Assembly: GCA_019114305.1 (NCBI GenBank)
Contig: DXFU01000072.1
Coordinates: 1-40,641 of the forward strand
DNA length: 40,641 nucleotides
Source: Candidatus Hungatella pullicola
Lineage (GTDB): Bacteria; Bacillota; Clostridia; Lachnospirales; Lachnospiraceae
Direction: 5' to 3'
This document shows, one piece after another, positions 40,132 to 40,641 of this stretch (within the stretch, counting starts at the first letter, position 1; every line of letters begins with the position of its first letter). Under the pieces are notes generated by a model. That model was given only the letters and a program-made list of their open reading frames with translations. It was not told the DNA's origin and did not search any database. Both the position numbers and the translations under genes were made by a program.

Positions 40132-40641
40132 ATGAATTTTATAGATGAGAAATTAGAATATTTTAGGGAAAAACGAGATTCAATTCTGCAGAAATTAGTT
40201 GAAATGGGGATTGATCCGAAAAATCTGCAGACAGGACAGCAACAATTGTCTTATCAATTGGAGGGAATTCAATCATTAAAGGATTTAAAAGTAGCGTGTA
40301 TCATGGACCGTTTTACTCTGGACAGTTACAGCCCGGAATGCCGTCTGCTGGAATTGACCCCGGATAATTGGAAAAATGAAATTGACGCCTTTCAGCCTGA
40401 TTTGTTATTTATAGAGTCGGCGTGGGAGGGCAAGGACAAGCTATGGTATAAAAAAATTGCTAACGGCAGCAAGGAATATTTTGAACTGACCAGCTACTGC
40501 AGAGAGTGTAATATCCCCATTGTATTTTGGAATAAGGAAGATCCTATCTATACAGACGTGTTTATGCAGGCGGCGCAAATGGCTGATTTTGTGTTTACCA
40601 CTGATATTGACTGCGTTAAAAAATATAAAGATACTTTAAAG
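40132..40641 (+). CDS. Partial CgeB-like glycosyltransferase (5' part)
   Basis: The frame runs off the right edge; 170 residues are visible. It parallels the protein at 34435: CRLLELTPDNWKNEID, DLLFIESAWEG, IPIVFWNKEDPIY, FVFTTDIDCVKKY. The N-terminal 40 residues (EKLEYFREKRDSILQKL) differ and look helical. GGGGAG at 40114-40119 precedes the ATG. The two paralogues flank the second exporter, suggesting they act on successive linkages of one polymer. Confidence 0.8.
   Translation, partial: MNFIDEKLEYFREKRDSILQKLVEMGIDPKNLQTGQQQLSYQLEGIQSLKDLKVACIMDRFTLDSYSPECRLLELTPDNWKNEIDAFQPDLLFIESAWEGKDKLWYKKIANGSKEYFELTSYCRECNIPIVFWNKEDPIYTDVFMQAAQMADFVFTTDIDCVKKYKDTLK

Noticed and set aside
1-40641. Transposases, integrases, tRNA or rRNA genes
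   Set aside because: None was recognised on either strand; apart from the inverted promoter copy there is no sign of a mobile element.

Overview
The window looks like a surface-glycopolymer and cell-wall locus of a low-to-moderate GC Gram-positive anaerobe, most likely a gut Clostridia member of the Lachnospiraceae type. The basis is strong GGAGG ribosome sites, AT-rich spacers, intrinsic terminators, secreted proteins with choline-binding-type repeats and a GH25 lysozyme. The species cannot be fixed from the sequence alone.

Layout. (1) 1-11302, plus strand, one long operon entering from the left: a partial Wzx-type flippase, a DPM1-like glycosyltransferase with a DUF2304 protein and a DUF2142 membrane protein, a GT2 enzyme, rfbC, an ABC-2 exporter whose ATPase carries a Wzt-like C-terminal domain, a methyltransferase, and a 1044-residue protein with kinase-like, coiled-coil, GT2 and GT4 parts in that order. 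A bidirectional terminator follows. (2) 11436-11942, minus strand, a small P-loop kinase. (3) 12136-23277, plus strand: a complete four-gene set for GDP-D-glycero-alpha-D-manno-heptose (hddC, hddA, gmhB, gmhA), then four large membrane proteins with GT-C-like first-loop acidic motifs, then a GtrB-like polyprenyl-phosphate glycosyltransferase. (4) 28499-23437, minus strand: a winged-helix/LicC/LicA fusion for making CDP-choline, followed by two secreted choline-binding-type proteins, the second with a GH25 lysozyme domain. (5) 29025-30569, plus strand: a secreted acidic repeat protein with signs of very high expression, followed by the remains of an inverted paralogue. (6) 31289-40641, plus strand: O-antigen-ligase-like protein, polyprenyl glycosylphosphotransferase, CgeB-like glycosyltransferase, UDP-sugar dehydrogenase, a second ABC exporter, an FkbM methyltransferase with a coiled-coil tail, and a second CgeB-like gene cut by the right edge.

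How it may work together. The window supplies at least two export routes for surface polymers (two Wzm/Wzt-type ABC pairs) plus Wzx/ligase-type parts, activated heptose, extracytoplasmic sugar decoration through polyprenyl-phosphate sugars, and activated phosphocholine. The choline-binding-type proteins would dock on a phosphocholine-bearing polymer. No LicD phosphocholine transferase was found here. The most striking arrangement is the methyltransferase, kinase-like domain and coiled coil beside an ABC exporter with a Wzt C-terminal domain. It has the same parts as the E. coli O9a WbdD chain-length system, but split and then fused to two glycosyltransferase domains.
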